Assembly: GCA_005881895.1 (NCBI GenBank)
Contig: VBCG01000116.1
Span: forward strand, 1-63,184
Length of the DNA stretch: 63,184 nucleotides
Direction: 5' to 3'
From: Betaproteobacteria bacterium
Lineage (GTDB): Bacteria; Pseudomonadota; Gammaproteobacteria; Burkholderiales; Casimicrobiaceae
Position numbers and translations under genes: made by a program. The notes under the pieces are model-generated. The model was not told the origin of the DNA. It saw only the letters and a program-made list of their open reading frames with translations, and ran no database searches. Positions 10,348 through 23,190 of this stretch are shown here, one piece after another. The first letter of the stretch is position 1. Each line of letters opens with the position of its first letter.

Positions 10348-10394
10348 CATTGCCGAGTGATTACAGTGCTGCACTTGCCGCCATTCTTCACGCC

Positions 10395-14314
<3,920 letters not shown>

Positions 14315-14322
<8 letters not shown>

Positions 14323-14342
14323 AAGCGGTCCAACGCTACAAT
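14315..14342 (+). promoter_or_regulatory. Probable sigma70 promoter for the Yip1-family gene
   Basis: TTGGCT, a 16-bp spacer, and TACAAT overlap the proB 3' end, about 35 bp upstream of the next gene. A good ribosome-binding site (CGGAGGC) follows. Confidence 0.5.
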
Positions 14343-14376
14343 CGCGGCATAAGCTCCAATAAGCCACGGAGGCACG

Positions 14377-14946
14377 ATGGCACTGCTCGATCGCTTGAAG
14401 GGGATTCTGTTCGACCCGCGAACCGAATGGCCGAAGATAGCCGCCGAACCGGCGACGACGCAATCGATCTACACCGGCTGGGTCATGATCCTGGCGGCGA
14501 TTGGTCCCTTGGCCATGCTCATGGCGCTTGGAGGGCTGGGGCTCGGCGTCCGTGTCGCGGTGCTCGCTTATCTCAATGCGCTGATCGGCACAGCAGTGCT
14601 TGCGCTGATCGTCGATCTGTTGGCGTCATCGTTCGGTGGAACGAAGGATTTTGTCGCATCGCTCAAACTCGTCGCGTACAGCTTGACCGCGGTATGGGTC
14701 GCGCAAGTGATGCTGATCCTTCCGTTGCTCGGAATGCTGATCCTGCTGGGCGCCGCAATCTACGCCTGTTATACGTTCTTCGTCGGCGCGGCGGTCCTCA
14801 ACAAGTGCGCGCCGGACAAGGCCATCCCCTACACGCTCGTCGTCCTGTTGTGCGCGATCGTGTTGTCGTACATTTTCCGCCTGACGGTTGGCGGCATCGG
14901 CTATAGCGCCGCCACCGCCCTTTCGGGAATGGGCGCGCTGCGTTAG
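14377..14946 (+). CDS. Yip1-family membrane protein
   Basis: A 189-residue integral membrane protein with about five hydrophobic segments and the Yip1/YIF1 family N-terminal pattern (LLDRLKGILFDPRTEWPKIAAEPAT). The bacterial members have no settled function. It has its own candidate promoter and ends 7 bp from the convergent rppH. Confidence 0.8.
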   Translation: MALLDRLKGILFDPRTEWPKIAAEPATTQSIYTGWVMILAAIGPLAMLMALGGLGLGVRVAVLAYLNALIGTAVLALIVDLLASSFGGTKDFVASLKLVAYSLTAVWVAQVMLILPLLGMLILLGAAIYACYTFFVGAAVLNKCAPDKAIPYTLVVLLCAIVLSYIFRLTVGGIGYSAATALSGMGALR

Positions 14947-14953
14947 CGCGCGT

Positions 14954-15517
14954 TCAATCGCCGGAGCTTGGCGTCGGTTCCCCGTACGACGGCGGCATCA
15001 CAGGATGCGCGAAGCCGTACAGCCGTTCGCGGCGCGTCTGCGGCTTCATGTGAATGTAGCGCTCGAGCTCGAGAAGCGCACGCCGGTACACCTCGCGCTT
15101 GAATTCGATCACGGTTTCGAGCGGCACCCAATACTCGTGCCAGCGCCACGCATCGAATTCGGGGTGCTCGGTTGCGCGCAGCGAAACGTCGTTGTCGCGG
15201 CCGGTGAGCCGCAGCAGATACCAAATCTGCTTTTGGCCGCGGTAGCTGCCCCGCCATTCACGCTTGATCCAGTGTTGCGGAACGTCGTACCTCAGCCAAT
15301 CGCGCGTACGGCCCAGGATCTTCACGTGCTGCGAACGAAGCCCGACTTCCTCGCGTAGCTCCCGGTACATCGCCCGTTCAGGCGTCTCACCGGAGTTGAT
15401 GCCACCCTGCGGAAATTGCCACGCGTGTTCGCGGATCCGTTTGCCCCAAAAGACCTGATTCCTGCCGTTGACGATGACGATGGCGACGTTCGGGCGATAG
15501 CCGTCACGGTCGAGCAT
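14954..15517 (-). CDS. rppH: RNA pyrophosphohydrolase
   Basis: Nudix hydrolase that removes pyrophosphate from mRNA 5' ends and starts RNase E-dependent decay. It is 187 residues long, with the N-terminus [17 protein letters not shown] and the Nudix box [23 protein letters not shown] at about 38-60. The WQFPQGG just before the box is typical of RppH. The C-terminal tail is proline-rich ([11 protein letters not shown]). Confidence 0.94.
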   Translation of the reverse strand: MLDRDGYRPNVAIVIVNGRNQVFWGKRIREHAWQFPQGGINSGETPERAMYRELREEVGLRSQHVKILGRTRDWLRYDVPQHWIKREWRGSYRGQKQIWYLLRLTGRDNDVSLRATEHPEFDAWRWHEYWVPLETVIEFKREVYRRALLELERYIHMKPQTRRERLYGFAHPVMPPSYGEPTPSSGD

Positions 15518-15628
15518 CGCGGTCCACCCTGATGCAATAAAGTTGGAACAATTGTTGCACAGGAGGGGGTCTGTTGCCTAGCTTGTACCCCGCGCCCACC
15601 GGGGACAGCAGCGATCGTGGAGTACAGC

Positions 15629-16645
15629 TCAACGTTTATGCGGCTCGGACTCGCGCGGCGTCAATGGCACTTTGAGAACGCGATCGCGGCGCACAACAGC
15701 TATCTCGGTTGTCCTGCCGATTGCCTCTCCGACGAGCAGTCGCTGCAAATCATCGATGTTCGTGACCGGTTCGCCGTCCAGCGCAATGATCACATCGCCC
15801 GATTTCAGTTCGGCGGACGCTGCGGGCGAGCCGGCTTCGATCGATTCGATGCGGACGCCGGATTCGTGCGCAAGCCCGAAATGCCGGACGATGCGACGCG
15901 GCAACGCGAGTGTCTGTCCGCCCACACCCAAGTACGCGCGACGGACGCGGCCCTCGCGAATCAACGCGATCGCCACGCGCTCGACAGTCGATGCGCCGAT
16001 CGCAAAGCAGATGCCTTGTGCCGGAAGAATCACCGCCGTGTTGACGCCGATGACGAGTCCTTGCGTGTCGATCAGCGGTCCACCCGAATTGCCGGGATTG
16101 AGCGCGGCGTCGGTCTGCAGCACGTTATCGAGCAAGCGGCCCGTTTGCGCGCGCATCGAGCGACCCAGCGCGCTCACGATGCCGGCCGTCACCGTGTGCT
16201 GGAATCCGTACGGGCTGCCGATTGCAATGGCGATCTGGCCGACCCTGACACGCGCCGAATCGCCAAAGCGACACCAAGCGAGATCGCCTGCCGCAACTTT
16301 GAGCAGTGCGAGATCGGAGTGCGGATCATCGCCGACGATCGTTGCCGACGCGGTGCGACCGTCGGGCAACGTCACTTCGATGGCTGCGGCGCCGCCGGCT
16401 ACATGGCTGTTGGTGACCAGATAGCCGTCAGGCGTGATGATGAATCCCGAACCGGAGCCTTCGCGTCCCCATCGCGACGCCTTCGCGCGCTCGACGCGCA
16501 CGTGTGCGACAGCCGGCGCAACTCGCGTCACGGCACCGCTGACCGCCTCGGAATAGGCGTCGAGCAGCGCATTGTCGGAATCCGGAGAGGGCTCGGCGCC
16601 GACGGGCCCGGCAGATCCGTCAGCGCGGGGAAGATCGAGGGGCAT
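15629..16645 (-). CDS. HtrA/DegP-like trypsin-fold protease with PDZ domain
   Basis: Serine protease of 338 residues. The catalytic triad is visible: H81 (VTNSHV), D111 (HSDLALLK) and S187 (NPGNSGGPL). A single PDZ domain follows at about 235-325 (AYLGVGGQTLALP, then SPAASAELKSGDVIIALDGEPV). Unlike DegP/DegS, I see no signal peptide or N-terminal membrane anchor in the predicted start (MPLDLPRADGSAG), so it may be cytoplasmic. It is the last gene of the 22.3-15.6 kb minus-strand run. Confidence 0.88.
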   Translation of the reverse strand: MPLDLPRADGSAGPVGAEPSPDSDNALLDAYSEAVSGAVTRVAPAVAHVRVERAKASRWGREGSGSGFIITPDGYLVTNSHVAGGAAAIEVTLPDGRTASATIVGDDPHSDLALLKVAAGDLAWCRFGDSARVRVGQIAIAIGSPYGFQHTVTAGIVSALGRSMRAQTGRLLDNVLQTDAALNPGNSGGPLIDTQGLVIGVNTAVILPAQGICFAIGASTVERVAIALIREGRVRRAYLGVGGQTLALPRRIVRHFGLAHESGVRIESIEAGSPAASAELKSGDVIIALDGEPVTNIDDLQRLLVGEAIGRTTEIAVVRRDRVLKVPLTPRESEPHKR

Positions 16646-16694
16646 GCCGTCCCAGATGACGCCGGCCGCCCGTCATTTCAACTGCCGCCGGTCG

Positions 16695-17534
16695 TCAAAG
16701 GAAAAGGTCAGGCAAGAGATCGGCTTCGGCCGCGTTTTCGTGCAGGTACTGCGAAAAGTCGGCGACGCCGGCCGAACGCAGCACTTCGTCGTCGATACAG
16801 AATTGCCCCGTGAAGGTCCGCGACTCGCGCGTAAGAATGACATGCGCGGCGTCGGCGACGATCGTCGGCTTGCGCGTACGCAGCCGTTCACGCGGTCCAA
16901 AAGTCGGCAGCGCCTGCAACGCCGCCGTGTCGATGATGGTCCGCGGCCACAACGCGTTGACCGCGATTCCGTCGGCGCGAAACTCGCCGGCCATGCCGAG
17001 CACGCACAGGCTCATCCCGTATTTTGCGATTGTGTAGGCGACATGCGGCGCGAACCAGCGCTCATCCATGTTGAGCGGCGGCGAGATCATCAACACATGC
17101 GGATTTTCCGCGCGTTTCAAATGCGGCAAGCACTTCTGCGTGCAGAGGAACGTGCCGCGCGTGTTCACCTGCTGCATCAGGTCGAAACGTTTCAGCGGCG
17201 TGGCCAATGTGTCGGTCAAGCTGATTGCGCTCGCATTGTTGACGAGCACATCGATGCCACCGAACGCATCGACCGCTTTGGCCACCGCCGCCTCGACCTG
17301 GGCCTCGTCGCGTATATCCACCGCAAGCGGCAACGCGCCGCCGCCCGCCGCTTCGATGTCGCTTGCGGCGGTGTAGATGGTTCCCGGAAGCTTCGGATGC
17401 GCGTCAGCGGTCTTCGCGGCGATTACGATATTCGCGCCATCGCGTGCGGCGCGAAGCGCAATGGCGAGGCCGATGCCGCGGCTCGCACCGGTGATGAACA
17501 GCGTCTTGCCGCGCAAGGTGGACGGTTTATCCAT
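16695..17534 (-). CDS. Short-chain dehydrogenase/reductase (HSDL2-like)
   Basis: NAD(P)-dependent oxidoreductase of 279 residues with the Rossmann motif TGASRGIG at about 15-22, NNAS at about 98-101 and an active-site Tyr-x3-Lys (YTIAK). The SISPPLN-type sequence in place of the usual serine region and the C-terminal TGQFCIDDEVLRSAG match the SDR branch close to human HSDL2. Its ATG shares one base with the stop of the CoA-transferase gene (TAATG). It probably acts on a hydroxyacyl or ketoacyl intermediate of the neighbouring CoA-ester pathway. Confidence 0.85.
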   Translation of the reverse strand: MDKPSTLRGKTLFITGASRGIGLAIALRAARDGANIVIAAKTADAHPKLPGTIYTAASDIEAAGGGALPLAVDIRDEAQVEAAVAKAVDAFGGIDVLVNNASAISLTDTLATPLKRFDLMQQVNTRGTFLCTQKCLPHLKRAENPHVLMISPPLNMDERWFAPHVAYTIAKYGMSLCVLGMAGEFRADGIAVNALWPRTIIDTAALQALPTFGPRERLRTRKPTIVADAAHVILTRESRTFTGQFCIDDEVLRSAGVADFSQYLHENAAEADLLPDLFL

Positions 17535-18712
17535 TAAATCGCGCCTTCCTCACGCATGCGATCAATCATCGCCTGATCATAATCCAGCTCGCGCAGGATC
17601 GCGTCGGTGTGCTGTCCCAGCGCGGGCACGGCGTCCATGCGCGGCGTTACGGTGCTCGGCAGCGCGGGCGGCAGAAGCGCGGCGATCCTTCCCGCGGGTG
17701 TTTCGACATCGGTCCAGCGTTGGCGCGCCTTGAGTTGCGCGTGCTCCCACACTTCATGCATGTCGTTCATCCGCGCATTCGCGATCTGCGCCGCGTCGAG
17801 CCGCGCGACCACCTCTTCGGTGGTGAGATCGCGAAATGCCGCGACGATCACTGCCCGCAAGTCTTCGCGTGCAGCCGCGCGCTTTGAATTCGAGGCGAAA
17901 CGGCTATCGGTCGCGAGCGCAGCGTTATGCAATACCTTGTCGCAAAACACGCTCCACTCGCGCTCGTTTTGCAATCCCAGCATGACGATCTTGCCATCGC
18001 CCGCGGGGAACGGTCCGTACGGATAAATCGTCGCGTGCGCCGCGCCCGTTCGCGGCGGCGGCGCTGCGCCCTCGTGTGCGTAGTAGAGCGGATAGCTCAT
18101 CCACTCGACCATCGTTTCGAGAAGCGCGACCTCGATCCGGCAGCCGCGTCCACTGCGCTCGCGCGCGAAAAGCGCCGCGAGAATGCTGCTATACGCGTAC
18201 ATCGCCGCCGAAATATCCGCGATCGAACAGCCCGCCTTCGCCGGATCATCCGGTGTACCGGTAATCGACAAGAAGCCGGATTCGCTTTGAATCAGCAGAT
18301 CGTAGGCCTTCTTGTCGCGATAAGGCCCCGAATCGCCGTAACCCGAGATGTCGCAGACGATGAGCCGCGGATGCGAAGGCTCAAGTGCCTCGTATGACAA
18401 TCCAAGGCGCGCCGCTGCACCCGGCGCCAGGTTTTGCACGAGGACGTCGGCTTTCTCCAACAGCCGGCCGAGAATCGCCGGTGATTCGCGATGCTTCACA
18501 TCGAGCGTCAGGCTCTCCTTCGAGCGGTTGGTCCAGACGAAGTGGGACGCGAGTCCGCGCACGCGCTCGTCGTAGCCACGAGCGAAATCACCGCTGCCCG
18601 GCCGCTCGATCTTGATGACGCGCGCGCCGAGATCCGCCAGCTGCCGCGTGCAGAACGGTCCCGCAACGGCATGCTCGAGCGTGACAACGGTAATACCTTT
18701 TAGAGGAAACAC
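17534..18712 (-). CDS. CaiB/BaiF-type (class III) CoA-transferase
   Basis: Transfers CoA between carboxylic acids. The 392-residue protein carries the family start (MFPLKGITVVTLEHAVAGPFCTRQLADLGARVIKIE). A catalytic Asp lies in the SLTDVKHRES/ CDISGYG region, with WTNRSKESLTLDVK well conserved. It sits between the SDR and acyl-CoA dehydrogenase genes with 1-3 bp spacing, so it is cotranscribed. Its substrate is unknown. Together with the hydratase it resembles itaconate/mesaconate-type CoA activation, but no citramalyl-CoA lyase is present. Confidence 0.9.
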   Translation of the reverse strand: MFPLKGITVVTLEHAVAGPFCTRQLADLGARVIKIERPGSGDFARGYDERVRGLASHFVWTNRSKESLTLDVKHRESPAILGRLLEKADVLVQNLAPGAAARLGLSYEALEPSHPRLIVCDISGYGDSGPYRDKKAYDLLIQSESGFLSITGTPDDPAKAGCSIADISAAMYAYSSILAALFARERSGRGCRIEVALLETMVEWMSYPLYYAHEGAAPPPRTGAAHATIYPYGPFPAGDGKIVMLGLQNEREWSVFCDKVLHNAALATDSRFASNSKRAAAREDLRAVIVAAFRDLTTEEVVARLDAAQIANARMNDMHEVWEHAQLKARQRWTDVETPAGRIAALLPPALPSTVTPRMDAVPALGQHTDAILRELDYDQAMIDRMREEGAI

Positions 18713-18715
18713 GAG

Positions 18716-19885
18716 TCAAAACGATCGCGGTAAGCCGAGAACGTGCTCGGCAACGTACGAAAGAATCAGATTGGTCGAGATCGGCGCGACTTGATAGAGG
18801 CGCGTCTCGCGAAACTTGCGCTCGACGTCGTATTCGCTCGCAAAACCGAAGCCGCCGTACGTCTGCAGGCAAGCATTGGCCGCTTCCCACGAGGCCTTTG
18901 CCGCGAGAAATTTAGCCATGTTCGCTTCCGCGCCGCACGGACGATTCGCGTCGAACAGCTCGCACGCGCGAAAGCGCATCAGATTCGCGGCTTCCACTTC
19001 GATGTACGCCTCGGCGAGCGGAAACTGCACGCCCTGATTCTTGCCTATCGGCCGATCGAACACGATGCGCTCGTTCGCATATGTCGCCGCGCGGTCGATG
19101 AACCAGTAGCCGTCGCCGATGCATTCCGCCGCGATCAACGTGCGCTCGGCATTGAGTCCGTCGAGAATGTATTTGAAACCTTTGCCCTCCTCGCCGATCA
19201 GATTTTCGGCGGGAATCTCCAGCGCGTCGAAGAAAAGCTCGTTGGTCTCATGATTGACCATGTTCGCGATCGGCCGCACCGTGAGCCCGTTGCCGATCGC
19301 TTGGTGCAGATCGACGATGAAGATCGACATCCCGTCGGATTTTCGTTTCACATCGGCGAACGGCGTCGTCCGCGCCAGCAAGATCATCAGGTCCGAGTGC
19401 AATACGCGCGAGATCCAGACTTTCTGTCCGTTGATGACGTAACGATCGCCCTTTTTTTGCGCCGTCGTCTTGAGCTTCGTCGTGTCGGTTCCGGTCGTCG
19501 GCTCGGTCACGCCCATCGATTGCAGCCTGAGCTCGCCGGATGCAATTCGAGGAAGGAAATTTCGCTTTTGCGCCTCGGAGCCGTGACGGAGCAGTGTGCC
19601 CATGTTGTACATCTGGCCGTGACAGGCGCCGGAATTTCCGCCACAGCGATTGATCTCCTCCATGATGACCGACGCTTCCGCGAGGCCCAGCCCAGAGCCG
19701 CCGTACTCCTGCGGAATGAGCGCGGCGAGCCAACCGGCCTTCGTCAGCGCGTCGACGAACGCGTCCGGATAGCCACGCGCGTCGTCGATCTTGCGGAAGT
19801 ATTCGTCGGGGAATTCCGCGCAGAGCGCGCGCACGCCGTCGCGAATATCCTGAAACCTGTCAGACGATACGCTCATGCGCGTCAC
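18716..19885 (-). CDS. Acyl-CoA dehydrogenase
   Basis: FAD-dependent alpha,beta-dehydrogenase of 389 residues. Family motifs include SMGVTEPTTGTDTTKLKT (FAD/substrate loop), the YVINGQKVWISR strand and the C-terminal CLQTYGGFGFASEYDVER. The GTG start at 19885 overlaps the upstream hydratase stop (GTGA); ATG 19876 is an alternative. The gene is intact, but 100 bp of it (18950-19049) recur exactly inside the neighbouring hydratase gene. Confidence 0.93.
   Translation of the reverse strand: MTRMSVSSDRFQDIRDGVRALCAEFPDEYFRKIDDARGYPDAFVDALTKAGWLAALIPQEYGGSGLGLAEASVIMEEINRCGGNSGACHGQMYNMGTLLRHGSEAQKRNFLPRIASGELRLQSMGVTEPTTGTDTTKLKTTAQKKGDRYVINGQKVWISRVLHSDLMILLARTTPFADVKRKSDGMSIFIVDLHQAIGNGLTVRPIANMVNHETNELFFDALEIPAENLIGEEGKGFKYILDGLNAERTLIAAECIGDGYWFIDRAATYANERIVFDRPIGKNQGVQFPLAEAYIEVEAANLMRFRACELFDANRPCGAEANMAKFLAAKASWEAANACLQTYGGFGFASEYDVERKFRETRLYQVAPISTNLILSYVAEHVLGLPRSF
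18950..19049. repeat. 100-bp exact duplication, copy A (inside acyl-CoA dehydrogenase)
   Basis: Identical base for base to 19996-20095 in the same orientation. Here it encodes normal dehydrogenase sequence (QGVQFPLAEAYIEVEAANLM), so this is the source copy. Confidence 0.95.
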
Positions 19886-20722
19886 GCAACCGTTGCAACG
19901 GCATCCATCGCGAGTCGTCCGTCGCTACCCTTCGCCCATAGCGCGATATTGCCGCCGTCTCCCGCGGGACGAGCGCAGACACTGAATGGCGCATTGTCGA
20001 ACAGCTCGCACGCGCGAAAGCGCATCAGATTCGCGGCTTCCACTTCGATGTACGCCTCGGCGAGCGGAAACTGCACGCCCTGATTCTTGCCTATCCAGCC
20101 CGGGATAGCCTTCGACGCCCGTCACGTAAGGAAAATCGTAATGGATGCGGTGGCTGTTGAACGTCAGCGCCGAATAGCGAAAGAGCAGCACAGGCGTCGG
20201 ATGAATCTCGCGGATCCACGCGTGGTCATTCGGCGCCATTCGCGGTACAGGCGCATTCGTGTCGGCCTTTTGCAGATCGCGATAGACAATGTCGTGCTCA
20301 TCGACGAGCAGCGATTCCGCGTTGCGGGTTATTTCGTGCCGAACGGTAACGAACACCAGCGTTCCGGAGCGCCCTTCCTTGACGTTCACATCGGCGATGC
20401 GCGATTCGCGCCGAATCGCGTCGCCGACCCGCAGCGGTCGCAAGAACGTCATCCGGCTTCCGGCCCACATCCGGCGCGGCAAGGGAACCGGCGGCAGGAA
20501 ACCGCCGCGCTTCGGGTGCCCATCGGGGCCGGCATCGGACAGCGGCTCCATCGTGAGGAAGTACAGCCAATGCCAGGGCGGCGGTAACGGATCGCCGGCG
20601 TTGAAGGCGATCTCGCGGTCCAACGTTGCGGCAAGCGCGCAAGCCGGTGTCGCGGTGACGTGATCTTCGGCAGCTACCGTTTTGCCGATCCAGCGGCGCA
20701 AATCTTCGAATGTCGCTTGCAT
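19882..20722 (-). pseudogene. FAS1-like/MaoC-type acyl-CoA hydratase, centre replaced by dehydrogenase sequence
   Basis: Starts at ATG 20722 (MQATFEDLRRWIGKTVAAED) and reads as a dehydratase of the FAS1-like/mesaconyl-CoA hydratase type through HRIHYDFPYVTGVEGYPGL. There it stops matching the family. The next 100 bp (20095-19996) are an exact copy of the downstream acyl-CoA dehydrogenase gene, in a different frame. Family sequence then resumes at FDNAPFSVCARPAGDGGNIALW and ends at 19882. About 35-40 expected residues (the VVHGPL region) are missing. The gene order hydratase, dehydrogenase, CoA-transferase, SDR suggests one CoA-ester pathway. The break is either a real gene-conversion-like event or an assembly error. 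Confidence 0.8.
19996..20095. repeat. 100-bp exact duplication, copy B (inside hydratase gene)
   Basis: Exact repeat of 18950-19049, 1,046 bp away. It replaces hydratase coding sequence and shifts frame at both borders. The exact length of 100 bp is suspicious of read-length or gap-filling effects. Confidence 0.95.
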
Positions 20723-20741
20723 GCCAGCCACGAGGACTGCG

Positions 20742-22256
20742 TCATTCCACGGGCAGCGTTGAGAGCGCCCGCGCCTTTTTCTGATCGGAGATGTCCATGC
20801 AGGCGCCGATGTAACCGACGAACGTGCCGTCCGGCGCGAATCGAGGGACGCCATCGTCGAGTACCCAGCGATATTCACCGTCGAAACGGCGCAAGCGATA
20901 TTCCATCTTGAACGGCTGTCGCGCGTCGAACGCCGCGTTGTACGTGGTGAGGCACTGCGGCAAATCGTCGGGATGGACGCCTTGCGCCCAACCATTGCCT
21001 AATTCCTGTTCCAGCGTACGCCCGGTGAATTCGAGCCATTGACGATTGAAATAATCGCAAGCCTTGGTCGAATTCGACATCCATATCAACACCGGCGCGC
21101 TGTCCGCGGCGACCCGAAAACGTTCTTCGCTCTCTTGCAATGCCGCCTGTGCGCGGCGCGCGCGCGTGACATCGCGGAATACGACGATGTGGCCGATCGG
21201 GTCGCCCTCGGCGCTGACAATGGGCACCGCGCTGTCCTCGATCGGATGCTGCTTGCCGTTGCGATCGATGAGCATGACGCTTTGCATCGCGCCTCGCGCA
21301 GCGTCCGGCCTTCGGCGAACCATCGGCAACGCAACCCGGGCTCGGCTTTTTTCGTCGACGAGCTCCATCACTTTTGACAGCGGTACGCCGTGCGCATCGC
21401 GCAGGCGCCATCCGGTCAGCCGCTCCGCCGAGGGATTGAGAAACGTGATGCAACCGTCGGTGTCGGTGGTGATGACGGCGTCGTCGATCGCGTCGAGCGT
21501 CACTTTGATTCGGTCACGCTCGCGGCGGAGCTCGGCTTCGATTGACTGCAGCTCGGCATTGCGAACTTGCGTGACGGCGGAGAGCCGTTCGGCTTCGGCA
21601 GCCGTTGCGCGCATCGCTGCGGTGATCACGCCAATGGCGAGCGCGGTCGCGGCGAAGACGCCGATCGAAACAACATGTGCGAGTTGATACGGCGGAACAT
21701 CGCTCGAGCTTTGCAACGTCCAATGCCATGCGATAGCGATCGAGAGCGCCACGGCCAACGCGGAAGGCCCGAATCCGCCGATCCATGCGGCAAGCGCAAC
21801 GCCGAGAAAAAACGTGATGTACGGAACGGAATCGCCGAGAACCGGATGCAACCAGATGCGCAATCCCGCTGACAGGCCTACGACAACGATTGCCGCGGAG
21901 TAGCGAAATATCGCCGGCCAGTCGTAAAAACCGAAGCGATGGGGCGGCGGATTCTTATCAGAGCCCGCAGAGCCCGAAACGGGTGCGGCGATACTGACAC
22001 GATCGGCGTCGAGCAATGGATCGAGGAGCCACGCGAGCGTCAATGCGACGAGCGACGGCAAGCCGAAACCGAGCGCCGCGACGATCACGGCGGTACGAAA
22101 GTCGTCGACTCCGCGCGTCCACCATAAAGCCCAGACGACAACCATGATGCCGGAGCCCAAAGCGCCCGCGCCGATCCAATTGAGCGCTCGGGTGATCCGT
22201 TGGACGTCGGACTGATAGGCCATGGCCGTTCGACGGTCCCGGCACAGGGCAGACAC
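20742..22256 (-). CDS. Membrane PAS/PAC sensor protein without output domain
   Basis: About 504 residues (493 if the ATG at 22223, MAYQSDVQ, is used). Two N-terminal membrane helices are followed by a DUF4118-like four-helix region (FRYSAAIVVVGLSAGLRIWL through WHWTLQ), a short coiled coil and two PAS/PAC domains (DAIDDAVITTDTDG... and ...VAADSAPVLIWMSNSTK, ending GYIGACMDISDQKKA). Such proteins normally continue into a histidine kinase, GGDEF or ATPase domain, but this ORF stops 11 residues after the second PAC. It may be truncated or act through protein contact. It lies 19 bp upstream of the hydratase gene. Confidence 0.8.
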   Translation of the reverse strand: MSALCRDRRTAMAYQSDVQRITRALNWIGAGALGSGIMVVVWALWWTRGVDDFRTAVIVAALGFGLPSLVALTLAWLLDPLLDADRVSIAAPVSGSAGSDKNPPPHRFGFYDWPAIFRYSAAIVVVGLSAGLRIWLHPVLGDSVPYITFFLGVALAAWIGGFGPSALAVALSIAIAWHWTLQSSSDVPPYQLAHVVSIGVFAATALAIGVITAAMRATAAEAERLSAVTQVRNAELQSIEAELRRERDRIKVTLDAIDDAVITTDTDGCITFLNPSAERLTGWRLRDAHGVPLSKVMELVDEKSRARVALPMVRRRPDAARGAMQSVMLIDRNGKQHPIEDSAVPIVSAEGDPIGHIVVFRDVTRARRAQAALQESEERFRVAADSAPVLIWMSNSTKACDYFNRQWLEFTGRTLEQELGNGWAQGVHPDDLPQCLTTYNAAFDARQPFKMEYRLRRFDGEYRWVLDDGVPRFAPDGTFVGYIGACMDISDQKKARALSTLPVE

Positions 22257-22353
22257 GCCGTTTGCGTAAGAGAACCACCGCTAGATTAGCGCGGTTCGGC
22301 ACAAAACATCGAATAACCATGCCGGAATCAAGGGGAAAAGGGACTCCCGGGCC

Positions 22354-22384
22354 TGTAGGACCCCCATCGAGGTCAATTCCTACA
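22354..22384. promoter_or_regulatory. Inverted repeat TGTAGGA/TCCTACA
   Basis: Perfect 7-bp arms with a 17-bp loop in the divergent spacer between the PAS sensor and the stress-protein gene, about 115 bp before the latter. It is a possible operator; no regulator is known to me for it. Confidence 0.35.
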
Positions 22385-22499
22385 CGGGTGACCCGTCGAC
22401 GCCGATAACGGTGCCGGCGCCGCCGGCAGATGATTGCTATGGGACTCCGCAAGTGGTCGACGGATATTTTTCCCTCGGGCGCTTGCGATGGAGGCTTCT

Positions 22500-23186
22500 A
22501 TGATCAAGACAGTGATTGGTTCGTTCGACAGCGCCGACGACGCTGATCGCGCAACGCGCGATTTGCGCAGCGCCGGCTTCGCGGACACCGACATCAATCT
22601 CGTTGTCAGCAACGTGCGTCAGGGTGACGCCGAGACCGAATTGCCGGCGATCGGTGACGGAACCGGTCCCGTCGCAAAGGGTGCGGTCGCGGGCGGCGTG
22701 TTGGGCGGCGCGGCTGGTCTGGCCGCAAGCCTGGCGGGATTGGCCATTCCCGGCATCGGGCCGATTTTGACGGCCGGTCCGATCATCGCGACGTTGGCGG
22801 GCGCAGGCGCCGGTGCTGTTGCGGGCGGTGTGATCGGCAGCCTTACGGAGATCGGCGTGGAAAAGCAGGATGCGGAGCTCTATGCGGAAGCGGTTCGCCG
22901 CGGCGGTACGCTGGTCACGCTGCGCGCGGAGGAATCTCGCGCCGACGAAGCCTCGGCAATCCTGCGCAAAGCGGGGGCGATCGACATAACGCGCCGCGCG
23001 GAGGATTGGCGGGCGACAGGTTGGATGGGCGATGCGAGCGCGAAAGGCGAACGCGCTCGGACGCGCGTTCAAACGCCCGACGTCGGCGAGCCGATGGCAA
23101 GCTCTACGGGTTTGTCGGACAGTGCGTGGGCGATGGACGAAGAGATCCGCTCGCGTGCCGGTCCTGGCACGCATATCCCGCGTTGA
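22500..23186 (+). CDS. General stress protein 17M-like protein with Gly-rich hydrophobic core
   Basis: A 228-residue protein starting at the ATG after GGAGG-CTTCT (22500); the track start at 22434 lacks a ribosome-binding site. The N-terminus (MIKTVIGSFDSADDADRATRDLRSAGFADTDINLV) matches the GSP17M-like ferredoxin-fold domain. It is followed by a long Gly/Ala-rich helical hairpin (VAGGVLGGAAGLAASLAGLAIPGIG, then AGAGAGAVAGGVIG) like a glycine zipper, and a second copy of the fold (AELYAEAVRRGGTLVTLRAEE). It is probably membrane-associated and stress-related by family, with no defined activity. Confidence 0.75.
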   Translation: MIKTVIGSFDSADDADRATRDLRSAGFADTDINLVVSNVRQGDAETELPAIGDGTGPVAKGAVAGGVLGGAAGLAASLAGLAIPGIGPILTAGPIIATLAGAGAGAVAGGVIGSLTEIGVEKQDAELYAEAVRRGGTLVTLRAEESRADEASAILRKAGAIDITRRAEDWRATGWMGDASAKGERARTRVQTPDVGEPMASSTGLSDSAWAMDEEIRSRAGPGTHIPR

Positions 23187-23190
23187 TTTA

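Noticed and set aside
15617-16813. 398-codon plus-strand ORF opposite the protease
   Set aside because: Arg/Asp-rich shadow translation; the minus strand encodes a complete serine protease.
18743-20083. 446-codon plus-strand ORF
   Set aside because: Antisense to the acyl-CoA dehydrogenase; its internal repeat reflects the 100-bp duplication only.
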